64,000 bases of DNA from Aegilops tauschii subsp. strangulata (GCF_002575655.3 NC_053038.3:139950885-140014884), one strand, 5' to 3'. Shown: positions 44,040-56,747, numbered from the stretch's first letter. Notes: generated from the letters alone by a model not told the origin. Program-made: numbers and translations.

Positions 44040-45582
44040 TCAATTCGCCCTTCTCATTGAGAGAAAACAACCGACTGGTTTCATCACGAGCGGCATAGAT
44101 AATCACATCCTCAGAAGAGTGTGTCAATTGAATTTCCCTGGCAGCACAATCAAGTTGAGCCTTGTGCTTAGAAAGCCAGTCCATCCCGAGAATTAGATCA
44201 ATATCCGAGTCACCAAGAACAATTGGAGAAGACAGAAATTTATAGTTTCCCATCTTGATAGAGACATCAGGAACTATCGAGTTGGCTCTCATTGACTTCC
44301 CCGGAGAAACAACACCCAATGGTTTATCCAGGTAAGACCAAGTAAAATCATTCTTTGCAAAGAACGATCTTGACATGAAACACAGCGATGCACCAGTATC
44401 AAATAAGACTTTTGCAGGAATATCATTAACTGAGAGATTACCCATTATCACATCAGTAGATTCCTCCGCTTGAGCTGCATTCATCATGTTCACCTTAGCA
44501 GACTTTGGATTATGCTTGACCACTGCATTGCTAGAAGATCTCACAAGAGGAGGAGGCGGAAGACGCCTTTGGTTGAAGCACTTGTTAGCATAGTGACCTT
44601 TCTGCTGACACTTGTTGCAAGTCACCTCCGAGAGTGGACGATGATAAGGAGCATTCGACTTTGGAGCTTGATTCTGAGACTTGTTCTGATAGCCAGAGTT
44701 GGAAGAGTGGGAAGATCCATGGCCACCTTTGTTCTTCTGCTGGTAAGGCTGACGAAACGGAGGAGGAGGAGGCAACCAGAACTTCTGTTGCTTAGCAGCC
44801 ACTAGTGAGGAAGAAGAAGACTGAACTGCGTCCCTGACTCTCTTCTTAGAAGCCTCACACTTGAGCTGAGCAGCCTCTTGCTTCAGTGCCATGTTATAGA
44901 ATTGATCAAACTGAATAGGCTCAACAAGAACGAGAGCTAACTACAGATCCTCTCTAAGGCCACCTCTGAAGTGATAGATCATGCTCTTTTCATCAGGAAC
45001 GTCTTGTTTAGCGAAGCGAGCAAGTTTCTGAAAGTGGATGTTGAATTGATACACAGACATGTTACCTTGCTTGAGATTGCGGAACTCCTCATGCTTGCTC
45101 TCAACAACACTTTGTGGAATGTGGTGCGCTTTGAAGTCCCGACAGAAGTCAGTCCAAGTGATCACACGACCTCCTCTGGAATCTTTGTATTGTTGATACC
45201 AATCAGCAGCTTGGTCCTTGAGCTGAAAAGAAGCGAACTTGACATAGTCCTTAGGCCTGACATTGCTACATTCAAAATGCTTGTTGATGTCCACGAGCCA
45301 ATCATCGGCATCTGTGGCCTCGGCACAGTAGCAGAAAGACTTGGGCTGATTTGCGAGAAACTGGTTGAGGGTAGCGAAGTGAGGCTGATTGTTGCTTTGG
45401 CCTTGATTTCCTTGATTGCCTTGCCCTTGGGTGCGTTCTTGCAAGAGTTGCAGAATCATCTGAGCATTGGCGTTGGTGGCTGCCATGACAGCTTGCCATG
45501 CCTCCGGAGGCGTAGGTGGTGGCGGAGGGTTCGCCTGACTCCCTTCATTGCATTCCGGATTCTGACGCGTTGGCGGAGCCAT
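43951..45582 (-). pseudogene. Level 4 gag with zinc knuckle and protease
   Basis: Start at ATG 45582 (MAPPTRQNPECNEG), about 1.16 kb from the 5' LTR. The capsid region (YVKFASFQLKDQAADWYQQY, RDFKAHHIPQ, YQFNIHFQKLARF) is cut by one in-frame TAG at 44941-44943; the frame stays open after it and carries the knuckle CNKCQQKGHYANKC, then the protease active site LFDTGASLCFM and LILGMDWLSKHKAQLDC. The TAG follows GGLREDL and is compatible with a C-to-T change of CAG. The protease ends at SLNEKGELNAIS, after which the RT is missing. Functions would be particle assembly and polyprotein cleavage. Confidence 0.75.
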
Positions 45583-46738
45583 CCTGAAGAGGGTGACATC
45601 CGTTAGCATCTTGATAGACAAATAGACAAATTGAATCACCGGATAGAAATTGCAACATATAGTCTTCACAATAAACATTCGAACGAGGAAGAACGAATGA
45701 ATTCCATAGTAAATCATCACACTTCCATTAAGTTGAGAAGCCACTTAGAAAAAGGTATGGAATCAACATTTGACTTCGAAGCAACTCGAATACCACAATT
45801 CAAAACAAAACAAAGTATTGGCTTCCAGAATAAGCCGGAACAAACATATGATAGATATTTCGTCCGAAGTTTTCGTGGTGGGGCCCACACGGGATAGATC
45901 GTACAGCCCCATCATGTACAAGGCAGTGCACATGACATACGAAGCGTCCCCGAGTCGGCATATCCAAGGACTCTTTAAGACACTACGAGACCACTGTAAA
46001 ACCAACCATGGAAAGGCGGACCACTAGACGTCGAACCCCAATCTCATATCATGCGTCTGTCGGAAAGATATCCTAGGAGCTACTTGAATTCCCACTTATA
46101 AACTCCCAAAACTTTCTGGTTATGCAATCTGGTGTTGGGGATACAGGGGACACAAAATATATCACCCAAACTAGCAATCCCTAGATCCAGCTGTATCTAT
46201 CCGTCAACACATAACCAAGAAACCTTCGGAAATCGTGTACCTCAACCTTCGAAAAACATCCGTTATACGAGTTATGGCAATACTCCCGAACTCCCGCCCC
46301 AGTACTGGGTGGCATCGAGGTGATCTCACCAACAACTGCATTAAAGAGATTTCGATGTCGGCGAAACTCAGGTATTCCAGAACTGCAACGATAAAATTGT
46401 GACGACTACACCTCGGAGCTCAACTCCCCGGGACACTGCCACAACCCCTAAATGTCAGGAGGCGCCAAGAACAATGTTCTCGTCACAAAACCATCGGAAC
46501 AATTCCAAGATACCCGTGTGATCCTAAAAAAAATTAGTGAAATTTGAGGAGAGAAGAGTCAAAACTTCTACGTCAGGAGGCCTCACCAGAGCGACCAAGG
46601 GACTGAGGAGTAAAAAGAATCCTACTCTCCGATATATATAATCCTAAGCCACAAAACATTTTTGTTCTAGACTCAACAACGCCAGCGATTCGATCAAGCA
46701 GGGGGCTCCTAAGTCGGGGATGGCTCTGATTACCAACT
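45583..46738. other. Leader region of level 4 between 5' LTR and gag
   Basis: About 1.15 kb, no supported ORF. It begins next to the primer site at 46722-46736 (minus-strand TTGGTAATCAGAGCC; one extra A relative to the common TGGTATCAGAGC site for initiator tRNA-Met). Confidence 0.6.
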
Positions 46739-49700
46739 TGTAACGCCCACGATGCGGCTATATCTCCCACGTGTCGAGGCAAGACATAGAGGAATAACCG
46801 CATTGTGGTTTTGTCGCAAGAAGGGTCATCTTCACACAATCCCATGTAATGAACAAGAAAGGGATAACGAGAGTTGGCTTACAATCGCCACTTCACACAA
46901 TACATAAATATAATTCATACATCATCCAAAATCCACACATAGACCGGCTACGGTCAAAATCCAAATGAAAATAAGATAACCCCAAATGCTAGATCCCCGA
47001 TCATCCCAACTGGACTCCACTACTGATCATCAGGAAAAGAAACATAGTAACGACAACGTTCCTCGTCGAACTCCCACTTGAGCTCGGTTCGGTCATCTGC
47101 ACTGGCATCGTCGGCACCTGCAACTGTTTTGGTAGAATCTATGAGTCACGAGGACTCGGCAATCTCACACCCGCGAGATCAAGACTATTTAAGCTTATAG
47201 GAAAGGATGATCTAAAGGTGGAGCTACAGCAGGCACTAAGCATATATGGTGGCTAACATACGCAAGTGAGAGCGAGAAGAGAAGCAACGCAATGGTCGCG
47301 AAGCTAGAAATGATCAAGAAGTGATCCTGAAACTACTTACGTTCATGCATAACTCAAACCGTGTTCACTTCCCGGACTCCGCCGAGAAGAGACCATCACG
47401 GCTACACACACGGTTGATGTATTTTAATTAATTCAAGTGACAAGTTCTCTACAACCGGACATTAACAAATTCCCATCTGCCTCATAACCGCGGGCACGGC
47501 TTTCGAAAGATAATACCCTGCAGGGGTGTCCCAACTTGGCCCATCATAAGCTCTCACGGTCTACGAAGGATAAACCTTCTCCCAGGAAGACCCGATCAGC
47601 CTCGGAATCCCGGTTTACAAGACATTTCGACAATGGTAAAACAAGACCAGCAAAGCCGCCCGAATGTGCCGACAAATCCCGATAGGAGCTGCACATATCT
47701 CGTTCTCAGGGCACACCGGATAAGCGAAGCGTACAGGTACCAACATAACCCAAGTTGCCAAGGGACGGTCCCGCACGGTGCTCTAGTTTGGACCAGCACT
47801 TAGAGGAACACTGGCCCGGGGGTTTAAATAAAGATGACCCTCGGGCTCGCGAAAACCCAAGGGAAAAAGGCTTAGGTGGCAAATGGTAAAACCAAGGTTG
47901 GGCCTTGCTGGAGGAGTTTTATTCAAGGCGAACTGTCAAGGGGGTCCCATCAATCACCCAACCGCGTAAGGAACGCAAACTCAAGGAACATAATACCGGC
48001 CTGACGGAAACTAGGGCGGCAAGAGTGGAACAAAACACCAGGCATAAGGCCGAGCCTTCCACCCTTTACCAAATATATATAGATGCATTAATTAAATAAG
48101 AGATATTGTGATATCCCAAAATATCCATGTTCCAACATGGAACCAACTTCAACTTCACCTGCAACTAGCAACGCTATAAGAAGGGCTGAGCAAAAGCGGT
48201 AACTTAGCCAAACAACGGTTTGCTAGGAAAAGATGGTTAGAGGCTTGACATGGTAATATGGGAGGCATGATATAGCAAGTGGTAGGTAGCGCAGCATGGC
48301 AATAGAACGAACAGCTAGCAAAGCAAAGATAGAAGTGATTTCGAGGGTATGGTCATCTTGCCTGCAAGGTTCTCAGAGTTGTCGAAAGCTTGATCCTCGT
48401 AAGCGTACTCAATAGGTTCCTCGTTCACGAACTCGTCTCCCGGCTCTACCCAAAACAAGAACACAAGCAACAGAACCACAATCAATCATGGGAAATGCAC
48501 AAGCAACATGATGCAAAACACGAATGATATGCAAGATATGATATGCGATGCATATGCGTGCTCCGGAGGAAAAAGGATGAACAAGGTAGTAACTTGGCAA
48601 ACCAAGTATGCCACTGGAAAGATGAGATGATTTCGGTCGAAATCGATATAAAGATCACCGGAAACGGATGCACGGTTTGCAAATGGCAAGCAAAACAAGA
48701 ATGACACGAATCTGTGATTAACAGCATGATAGCACTTAGAATACATCAAGTAACTATGCTACAGCACTCCAACATAACCACAAAGCATATGACAGCAATC
48801 TACAGGAGATGCTTGACAAAAGATGAACACGGAGCTACGGCTAGATCACAACATAACAGGTTTAAACAAGCATAGAATAAGTGCAAAAGATATCAGGTTC
48901 ACAGACTTGGTGAAATTACTGGACATGGCAGAAACAGCATCAGGTAGCAAAGTTCAGAGCAAGCAATCAACATGCTACAGGAACTTAACATAGCGAAACA
49001 AGCCACGGCATGAATCTACTAAATGCATAGAACAAAAGTCCCTTACTGACCATAAGCCAAAAAGGACCAGAAGATATGATGGCAACCATGTAAACATAGC
49101 AAGTTTCGTTAACAGGTTTCAGACTTGGCAGAAAACAGAGCATGGCAGAAACAGACATTATGAGGGCATCTTGGTGAGCTTGGTTCACTCATCACAAACC
49201 AATGCATGACAAAACAAGCATACCTACAGAAAGATGGAATGTTTATGAAGCTATCCATGGCAAGAGCAAGTACATAGCATGTATGAAACAATTACAACAA
49301 CCTTGGCAAAATTGAATAACACGTAAACAATCTGCCAAAAATATTTTATAGCAAAAGTAGAGCAAGATTGAGTCATGCTAGGGCACTCCATAATTGCAAA
49401 CAGGGGCAAACAGGGGCATAGACCATAACCATATCTACAAAACATCCTTACTGAACATACTCAAAAGAAGCATGGATCTCTCTGTAGCCACATGGATACA
49501 TAGCAACAAAATAACAGCAGTCACAGACTTAGTAAAATTACTAAGTCCCTTAAATCAGAAACATCACGATGCCTAGTTTGCATGCTTGTGCTAGTCACCA
49601 CAGAGATCACAAAAATACATGGCATACACCTCTGTAAAGATGGCATGACATACATCAAAATACATGTAGAGCTCATGCCCATAAGATGCACACATCAAAT

Positions 49701-50990
49701 GCAACAAAAATAACAAATCCTCAAGTTCTGATAAGTAACAGCAGTTAACAGCATATAGCACTCTTGCACCAGAGATTTGGGCATCAAGATGGACTCAAAT
49801 TAACATGGCATAATGGAACAAAATGAAGAGAATCTCGAGACGAATATTTTGATATATTACACGCATGAAACGGAGCTATATGCAGAGAGTTATGATGCGA
49901 TGAACAGAAGCACATATTGCAAAAATATCGGGACTTAGAGAAAAACGGGGAGAGGGGAAAGTCAACCTTCGGTGAGAACTAGGGTTCGGGCCGCCGGAGA
50001 TCGGGGACGGCCGGAGTTGCTGCTCGCCGGAGCTCGAGAGGAGGAGGGTGGCGGGGCCGGCGACCGGAGATGGAGAGGAGGGAGACGGGCACGGCGCCGG
50101 CGCGGCACGGAGGCGCGGCGGCGCGGGGTCCGGCGCGGCCCACAGGAGGGCGCGGCGGAGGCGGCGCGGCGGCCGGCGACGGGGAAGCAGCGAGGCGGCG
50201 GAGGCGGGCGGCGTCCACGGCGGGAGGAGGCGGCGATCCCGCGCGGGCGACGGGCGGAGGGAGACCGGGCCGTGGGGGCCTGCGGTGGGCCTTGCGGGCT
50301 CGGCGGCAGCGCGGCGTACGGGTGCCACGTGGCGCGCCGTGAGTGGGTGGGGGCGGCGGCGCAGTTGTGTCCGGCCCCGGGCAGACACGTCTGGCGGCGC
50401 GTAGGAGCGGGCTAGGGTTTCGGGGATCCGGAATTTCGGAGGGGGAGGTGTTTTATAGGTAGAGGGAGCTAGGAGACTCCAAATGGAGCACGGTTTTCGC
50501 CCACACAATCGTGATCCAATGACCTAGAGCATGGCGGTGAGTTTGCTGGGTTTTGGGCTGTTTGGAGGTGGTTTTTGCTGCAACACACAAAAGGACTTTG
50601 CGGTTACCCGGTTAACCGTTGGACTACCAAACGACCTCCAAATGGAACGAAACTTGACAGGTGGTCTACCGGTGGTATACCAAGGCCACTTGGCAAGACC
50701 TGGTCCATTCCGAGAACGTTTAACACCCGCTCACGAAAAGAAACAAGAGGGGTGCGCCGGAGGAGGTGGGAGTGCCGGATTGCAAAACGGACAACGGGGA
50801 AAATGCTCGGATGCAAAAGACGAACACGATGCAGATGCAATGCACATGATGACATGATATGAGATGCATGACATGAAAAAAATGCTAAAAGAAAAACAAA
50901 ACCCGACCACGAAGGGAATATCATAGCACATAGCCAAAAATAGCAAGAGTCGGAGTTACAAATATGGAAAGTTACATCCGGGGTGTTACA
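46739..50990 (-). repeat. 5' LTR of level 4
   Basis: 4252 bp. Minus-strand TATA box (CCTATAAAAC) at about 50450-50459. Nearly identical to the 3' LTR, including a GC-rich block at 49970-50420. Confidence 0.9.
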
Positions 50991-50993
50991 GGT

Positions 50994-51770
50994 TCAGCGC
51001 CCTATGGGCAGTGGTTCCTGTTCGTCTCCTGCATCGTCGTCCATACCGTCGATGTCTTCGGAGTCGAAGTCGAGCATGTCGGTTAAATCGTTGTAAGTGG
51101 CTACTAAGTGGGTGGTGGGTGGGGAGCGAATTTCTTCGTCGTCCGCATCCCATTCTAGCCGGACATAGTTCGGCCAAGGTTCTCCTGACAAGGAGAGAGA
51201 CCTTAATGAATTTAGCACATCACCAAAAGGCGAGTGCTGAAAGATATCCGCGGAGGTAAACTCCAAGATCGGTGCCCAATCGGATTTGATAGGCACGGAC
51301 GTAGGCGGCTCGGAGCCCGTGACCGGGGACGAATCCAATGGTTCGGCAACACGGCTCTCGTAAGGCGTGAAGTCAGTATTCGGCTCTATCGCCACTAAGA
51401 GTGCGGCCTCCATGGCGGGGTCTATCCACCCGTCCTCGGATGGCGCAATTTGCTCCGGATTGAGGGCCGGAGTAGCTGCAGGTGTGATCTCCCGAACACT
51501 GTCCGACGGCAGAGTTACGTCATGCTCGTCGTGATTGTGCGGCGCACCCGACATGGGTTCGAATCCGTCGAAGATCAAGTCTCCACGGATGTCGGCAGTA
51601 TAGTTCAAGTTTCCGAAGCTGGCCTGATGGCCAGGGGCGTAGCTCTCGATCTGCTCCAGATGGCCAAGCGAGTTGGCCCGCAATGCGAAGCCGCCGAATA
51701 CGAAGATCTGTCCGGGGAGGAAAACCTCACCCTGGATCGCATCGTTGCCGATGATCGAAGGAGCCATCAA
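50994..51770 (-). CDS. Level 3 first ORF, 258 residues
   Basis: ATG 51770, about 45 bases from the 5' LTR (51815). It is acidic and rich in Ser/Pro/Asp, with no zinc finger or catalytic motif that I can see (VFLPGQIFVFGGFALRA; WPNYVRLEWDADDEE; DLTDMLDFDSED). Such a leader ORF before gag occurs in some Tat-type elements. Its stop TGA (50994-50996) is at the exact site where level 4 inserted, so the ORF itself is intact. Confidence 0.55.
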   Translation of the reverse strand: MMAPSIIGNDAIQGEVFLPGQIFVFGGFALRANSLGHLEQIESYAPGHQASFGNLNYTADIRGDLIFDGFEPMSGAPHNHDEHDVTLPSDSVREITPAATPALNPEQIAPSEDGWIDPAMEAALLVAIEPNTDFTPYESRVAEPLDSSPVTGSEPPTSVPIKSDWAPILEFTSADIFQHSPFGDVLNSLRSLSLSGEPWPNYVRLEWDADDEEIRSPPTTHLVATYNDLTDMLDFDSEDIDGMDDDAGDEQEPLPIGR

Positions 51771-51814
51771 GCCTTACGGTGACGGCATAGTGGAACTCTC
51801 AATGAAAGCACCAA

Positions 51815-52284
51815 TGTCGGTGTCAAATCCGGGGGATCTCGGGTAGGGGGGCCCGAACTGTGCGTCTAAGGCGGATGGTAACAGGAGGCGGGGGACACGA
51901 TGTTTACCCAGGTTCGGGCCCTCTCGATGGAGGTAATACCCTACTTCCTGCTTGATTGATCTTGATGATATGAGTATTACAAGAGTTGATCTACCATGAG
52001 ATCGTAGAGGCTAAACCCTAGAAGCTAGCCTATGGTATGATTGTTGTTGTCCTACGGACTAAACCCTCCGGTTTATATAGACACCGGAGGGGGCTAGGGT
52101 TACACAGAGTCGGTTACAAGGGAGGGGATCTACATATCCGTATTGCCAAGCTTGCCTTCCACGCCAAGGAGAGTCCCATCCGGACACGGGACGAAGTCTT
52201 CAATCTTGTATCTTCATAGTCCAACAGCCCGGCTAAAGTATATAGTCCGGCCGTCTGAGGACCCCCTAATCCAGGACTCCCTCA
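51815..52284 (-). repeat. 5' LTR of level 3
   Basis: 470 bp, same length as the other LTR. Minus-strand TATA at about 52071-52082. Ends CTCCCTCA at 52284, followed by TTTAT. Confidence 0.85.
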
Positions 52285-52620
52285 TTTATAGTGTCGGTTT
52301 CAGGGTCTGCGGGGCCACCAGGTGGGGACAACCCACCTGGGCACGCCATGAGGGGGGCGTGCCCTGGTGGGTTATGCCCACCCAGGTGCCCCCCTCTGGT
52401 GGGTCTTGGCTCCAGAAATTCTTGTTTATTGTATAAAAAATCCTCGCAAAGTTTCGTTCCATTCCTAGAACTTTTATTTCTGCACAAAAACAACGCCATG
52501 GTAGTTCTGCTAAAAACAGTGTCAGTCCGGAGTTAGTTTCATTCAAATCATGCAAATTAGAGTCCAAAACAAGAGGAAAAGCGTTAGGAAAAGTAGATAC
52601 GTTGGAGACGTATCAGCCAG

Positions 52621-53633
52621 CGGCCGAGCAGATGGACGAATGGCGTGCCACCATCCAGAGTCTGCTCGGTTTCACCGAGGCTGGGGGCTCACAGCGCGAT
52701 GGCCCACCACGGCATCCCCAAGCGACGACGACGGCTCATGCTGCTGGTCAAATGGAAGGGGCCACCCCCATGGTACAGTCCCCGCCACGGTAGCTAGCGC
52801 GAGCGCAGTAGAATCAAGAACCTCATGACGTCTCGATGGCCTCTTCGGACCCTCGAGCACGTCCAGGCTGACGGCGAGCCCCGGAGGATAGGCAGAGGGG
52901 AGACGCGCGCGTCGTCATTGAGCGACGGTGCGACGACCACCGCCGGACCGATGAGTGTGATGGCCCTGACATCGATGAGCCTGCGCTCGGTATTGGCGGG
53001 TGCCTACCTTTCGAGACTGGGTGCCCTGCCTTTACTCGTGAGCTGCGGCAAGTCCGTTGGCCGTCCGTTCGCACGTTCAAGCCAGAGATACCCGAGAAGT
53101 ACGATGGGAGGCTGAAACCGGCAGAGTTTCTGAGCATCTACACCATCGCTGTTCAGGCTGCCGCGGGGAGAGATGAGAAGGTGTTTGCCAATTACTTCCC
53201 TTTGGCTCTTAAGTCCAATGTGAGGTCTTGGTTAACGCACCTACTGAAGAACTCCATTTCGTCGTGGGCGGACCTGTGCCATGAGTTCATTGGCGCCTTC
53301 ACCGGCGGCCATCAAGAGCCAGGCAGGCCCAGCGACTTGCAGCTTCTCCAACAGAAAGAAGGAGAGACCCTTCGGAAGTATTTGCAAAGGTTCAGCAAGG
53401 TTCATAGGAACATCCCAAATATCCATCCAGCAGTGGTGATAGCTGCCTTCCAATCCAATGTGCGCAACCACAGGATCCGTTCCAAGATGAACGTGCGGCT
53501 GCCCAAGACTGTGAAGGAGCTTTACACCTTGGTGAATAAGTGTGCTCAGATGGAGGAGGGAAGAAAGCTACCCGGGGAGGAGGATTGCACCAATGTCGAT
53601 TCAGAGGATGATGACAAATCCACCAATCAGTAG
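52621..53633 (+). pseudogene. Level 1 gag, C-terminal part
   Basis: Resumes the gag frame (TAEQMDEWRATIQSLLGF) after level 2, but TAG at 52791-52793 stops it, followed by about 250 bases of degraded sequence. The capsid core is then readable to 53633: KVFANYFPLALKSNVRSWL, SWADLCHEFIGAF, GETLRKYLQRFSKV. It ends with a TAG. Confidence 0.7.
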
Positions 53634-54170
53634 AAGAGCAAGAAGCGCAGTAAGAAACACAAGGATAAGGCTGTGATGTTTATTGAAGGATCGGGTACAC
53701 CTAGTACTGGCAAAAAGGCTAAGGCCGAGGCCCCCGGCAAGGAAGCTGACGTGTGTGCTGACTGCCGGGAGGCCGCGGCTACCGAGAAGGCCGGGAAAGG
53801 CGATGGGCCGTAATGCAAGATTCATCGGACTAAAGGCCATGAACTTCAGGAGTGTTATCAGCTTGAGCAGCTCATTAAGAGGCAGAGAGTAGAATATGAG
53901 AAGCGTGACAAGGAAAAGGGTCAGAATATTGCTGGTGGTAAGGGCCAAGGCGGTGAAGTAAATTGCCCCGGCTAACCCTTCTGGAACCAAGGAAAGTCTG
54001 CCAGAGGTCGAGAGAAGGAAGCCTGTGATGATGAGAGTGATGGAGGGGATGAAGAGGAAACCAGGGAGCAGGAGTTTCAGAACGCCGCTGACGCCCTGTG
54101 CATTGACGGGGGTGCATCTCTGCACCCATCTCACCGCCAACTCAAACGGTGGCCACGTGAGGTCAATGTC
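53634..54170 (+). pseudogene. Level 1 gag zinc-knuckle-like linker, broken
   Basis: In one frame GHELQECYQLEQLIKRQ follows a CxxH-like start, then a TAG. Acidic linker sequence follows. Only weakly conserved. Confidence 0.4.
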
Positions 54171-54743
54171 GTGGAACCAGCACCAGGGGCCCGGAAACCA
54201 CTCAAATGGTCGCGCACGACCATCATCTTTGACGAAGAGGATCATCCTGACTGTACCACTACGGTAGGGTGTCTTCCATTGTTGGTCTCTCCAACGATTC
54301 GCAACCTCAAGGTCACAAAGATGTTGGTGGACAGCGGGGCCAGGTTAAATCTAATTTCCCCGGCAGTCATCAGCAAACTTCAGATAGCAGAGGAAGAGTT
54401 AAAGGTCACCAGCATGTTTCAAGGAGTTAATCTCGGCAGGAGTCATCCTAAGGGAAAGATCACGCTGCCAGTGACATTTTGGGGGGAACTGAACTACCAG
54501 ACTGAGAAGACTATTTTTGATGTAGTCGACCTCCCCTTATCGTACAATGTGATCCTTGGACGCCCAGCCCTAGCTAAATTCATGGCGGCATCGCACTATG
54601 CCTACAACACCTTGAAGATGCCTGGGCCGATAGGACTCATTTCCATCCCGTCAGATGAGAAGGACGCAATCATTTGCGTCGATAAGATGTATCGGGAAGC
54701 AATCGCGGCAGAGGCAGCGGCAGCAGCAGTTCCCATCAAGTAG
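54171..54743 (+). pseudogene. Level 1 aspartic protease
   Basis: The active site reads MLVDSGARLNLISP (D-S-G form) at about 54320, followed by VILGRPALAKFMA. Frame open for 190 residues, ending in TAG before the RT. In an active element it would cut the polyprotein. Confidence 0.65.
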
Positions 54744-54959
54744 GACATAGGAAAGAAGAAGGATAGCAAGGACGCTGGCAGTGGCAGGGAATCTGGGAAG
54801 CGTACCTCTTCGGAGTATGTTGCTCCTGTTGATGACTTGTCGTAGAGTTCCAACAGTAAGAGATCCAAGGTCACTGCACCCCAAGTGAAGAAGGTCCCGG
54901 CAGGGCTGGCTGGCGTTGATGGTACTTTCACTATCAGCGCCACCCTTTATGACAAATAG

Positions 54960-55674
54960 GAAAACGCGCTCGTTGCCTTCCTGCGGGCGAATATCGATGT
55001 GTTTGCTTGGCAACCATCTGATATCCCCGGTGTTCCCAGGGAGGTAATCGAGCACCACCTTGATGTCTGCCCACACGCCCGACCTGTCAAGCAGAAGGTC
55101 CGGAAGCAGGCCTTGGAGAGGTAGCAGTTTATTGCAGAGGAGATCAAGAAGCTTGAAGCGGCTGGTTTGGTCAGAGGAGTACTACATCCAACGTGGTTAG
55201 CAAATCCAGTGGATGTTTGGAAGGCTAACGGGAAATGGAGGCTTTGCCTAGATTTCACAGACCTCGACAAGGCTTGCCCGAAGGACCCATTTCCCTTGCC
55301 GGACATCAATCAGATTGTGGATTCCACTTCAGGCTGCGATTTGCTTTCTGGATGCGTATTTTGGGTATTACCAAATCTTCATGTCCAAGGAAGACGAAGA
55401 GAAGACATCGTTCATCACACCATGTGGTACGTATTGTTTTATCCGCATGCCATTCGGATTAAAGAGTGTCGGGTCTACTTTTGCAAGGGTAGTCCAGATT
55501 GGTTTCGAGCCACAGCTACACACAAACATTGAAGCTTATATGGATGACATTGTGGTCAATACCAAGGACAGAGCAACCCTTATCCTGGATTTAGAAGAGA
55601 CATTTCCAAATCTGCGCAAAATCAACTTGAATCTCAACCCGGAGAAGTGTGTGTTTGGCGTTCCCTCCGGCTAG
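54960..55674 (+). pseudogene. Level 1 reverse transcriptase, frameshifted
   Basis: RT blocks in order: KLEAAGLVRGV, RLCLDFTDLDKACPKDPFPLP, then a one-frame shift near 55340-55350, FITPCGTYCFIRMPFGL, FGLKSVGSTFARVVQ and the catalytic YMDDIVV at about 55538. A TAG at 55123-55125 precedes the first block and another closes the frame at 55674. Only a decayed RT. Confidence 0.75.
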
Positions 55675-55697
55675 CTACTTGAGTTCTTTGTATCCCA

Positions 55698-56747
55698 ATG
55701 GGGATCAAAGGCAACCCCGACAAGATTAAATCTATCGAGCAGATCCAAGCGCCAAGAACAGTCAAGGATGTGAGGCGTCTGACAGGGTGTGTTACCGCAC
55801 TAAGCAGATTCATTTCCATGTCTGCCGAGTGCGCCCTGTCGTTCTTCAAAATCTTGAAGAAGGCAGGGCCCATGAAGTGGACCCCGGAACTAGATGCAGC
55901 TTTGCAAGAGTTGAAGACCTACTTGTCCACTGTGCCCACCTTAGTTGCTCCCAAACAACAAGAGCCGTTGCTGCCATACCTGTCGGCAACCAACCAAGTG
56001 GTTAGTGCAGCCTTGGTGGTGCAGCGGGAAGTGTACGAAGCAGAGAGTGAGCAAGGACCAGCAGAGCCAGAGAAGGATCAGGACAGAAATGAGCACGGCA
56101 GTGAGGGCAACCCCAAGGACACGGCAAGGAAGAAAGTGGTGCAGCGCCTAGTGTACTTCATCAGTTCCTTACTACAAGGGGCTAGATCGAGGTACTCTGG
56201 CGTGCAGAAGTTGATCTTTGGTCTCATCATGGCCTCAAGGAAACTGCACCACTACTTCCAAGCCCACAAGATCACGGTTGTCACTTGTTTCCCATTGCAA
56301 AGGATACTCCGAAACCCTGAGGCTACCGGCAGAATAGTGGAGTGGGCTTTGGAGTTATCCAGTTTTGGCCTGAAGTATGAGAGCACATCAACAATCCAGA
56401 GCAGGGCATTGGCAGAGTTTATTGCCGAATGGACGCCAACCCCTGATGAGGAAGTGCCAGAAACAGTCATTCCCGCCAAGGAAGCGCCCCAAGAATGGAT
56501 TATGTATTTCGATGGTGCCTTTTCCCTACAAGGTGCAGGGGCTGGTGTGCTTCTCGTTGCCCCCTCCGGGGAGCACTTGAAGTACATCGTCCAGATGCAT
56601 TTTGCTCGAGAAGAGGCCACCAACAATACAGCAGAGTATGAAGGGCTCCTTGCTGGGCTCAGGATTGCCGCGGAATTGGGAATTAACAAGCTGATCATTC
56701 GAGGAGACTCACATCTTGTGGTGAGACAAGTCGACAAGGATTACTAA
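55698..56747 (+). pseudogene. Level 1 RT thumb and RNase H
   Basis: The frame starts GIKGNPDKIKSIEQ (end of RT/connection). The RNase H region follows: WIMYFDGAFSLQGAGAGVLL, HFAREEATNNTAEYEGLLAGL and LIIRGDSHLVVRQ, including D, E and D positions typical of RNase H. It stops at TAA 56745-56747 (VDKDY then stop). Confidence 0.7.

Larger units (their letters stand above)
38180..50990 (-). mobile_element. Level 4: Tekay/Del-type chromovirus lacking RT
   Basis: LTRs of 4231 bp (38180-42410) and 4252 bp (46739-50990) begin TGTAACGCCC and end GGGTGTTACA, with a perfect GGTTC duplication (38175-38179, 50991-50995). The interior is only 4.3 kb: gag and zinc knuckle, protease, then integrase and chromodomain, all on the minus strand. 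RT and RNase H are missing. The LTRs differ at about 3 of the first 150 aligned bases, the lowest divergence in the nest. The primer site resembles the initiator tRNA-Met type. Confidence 0.9.
30357..52284 (-). mobile_element. Level 3: Gypsy-type element with antisense gene, no pol
   Basis: 470-bp LTRs at 30357-30826 and 51815-52284 begin T(G/A)(T/C)CGGTGTC and end CTCCCTCA. TTTAT is duplicated exactly at 30352-30356 and 52285-52289. On the minus strand it encodes an ORF at 50994-51770, then, beyond level 4, 37524-38150 and gag-protease 35640-37475. RT, RNase H and integrase are absent. On the plus strand is an intron-containing gene (31379-34442). Gag type and antisense gene fit the Tat lineage. 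About 9 mismatches in 200 aligned LTR bases. Confidence 0.85.
21155..52615 (-). mobile_element. Level 2: Athila-like LTR retrotransposon, minus strand, no pol
   Basis: LTRs on the plus strand read TGATAACCC...GACGTATCA, at 21155-22560 and 29272-52615 (split by level 3). Flanks GCCGA (21150-21154) and GCCAG (52616-52620) are a decayed 5-bp duplication: removing one copy restores the gag frame of level 1. The tRNA-Asp primer site (29244-29260) is perfect and the polypurine tract is GTCTAAGCTTGGGGGAG. The interior encodes gag (28170-29177), gag/protease (26412-28043) and a third ORF (24647-25632) but no RT, RNase H or integrase. About 10 mismatches in 170 aligned LTR bases. Confidence 0.85.
29272..52615 (-). 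repeat. 5' LTR of level 2, split by level 3
   Basis: Pieces 29272-30356 and 52285-52615 (sharing the TTTAT duplication) total about 1411 bp, against 1406 for the 3' LTR. The break falls in the TATA box. Confidence 0.85.
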
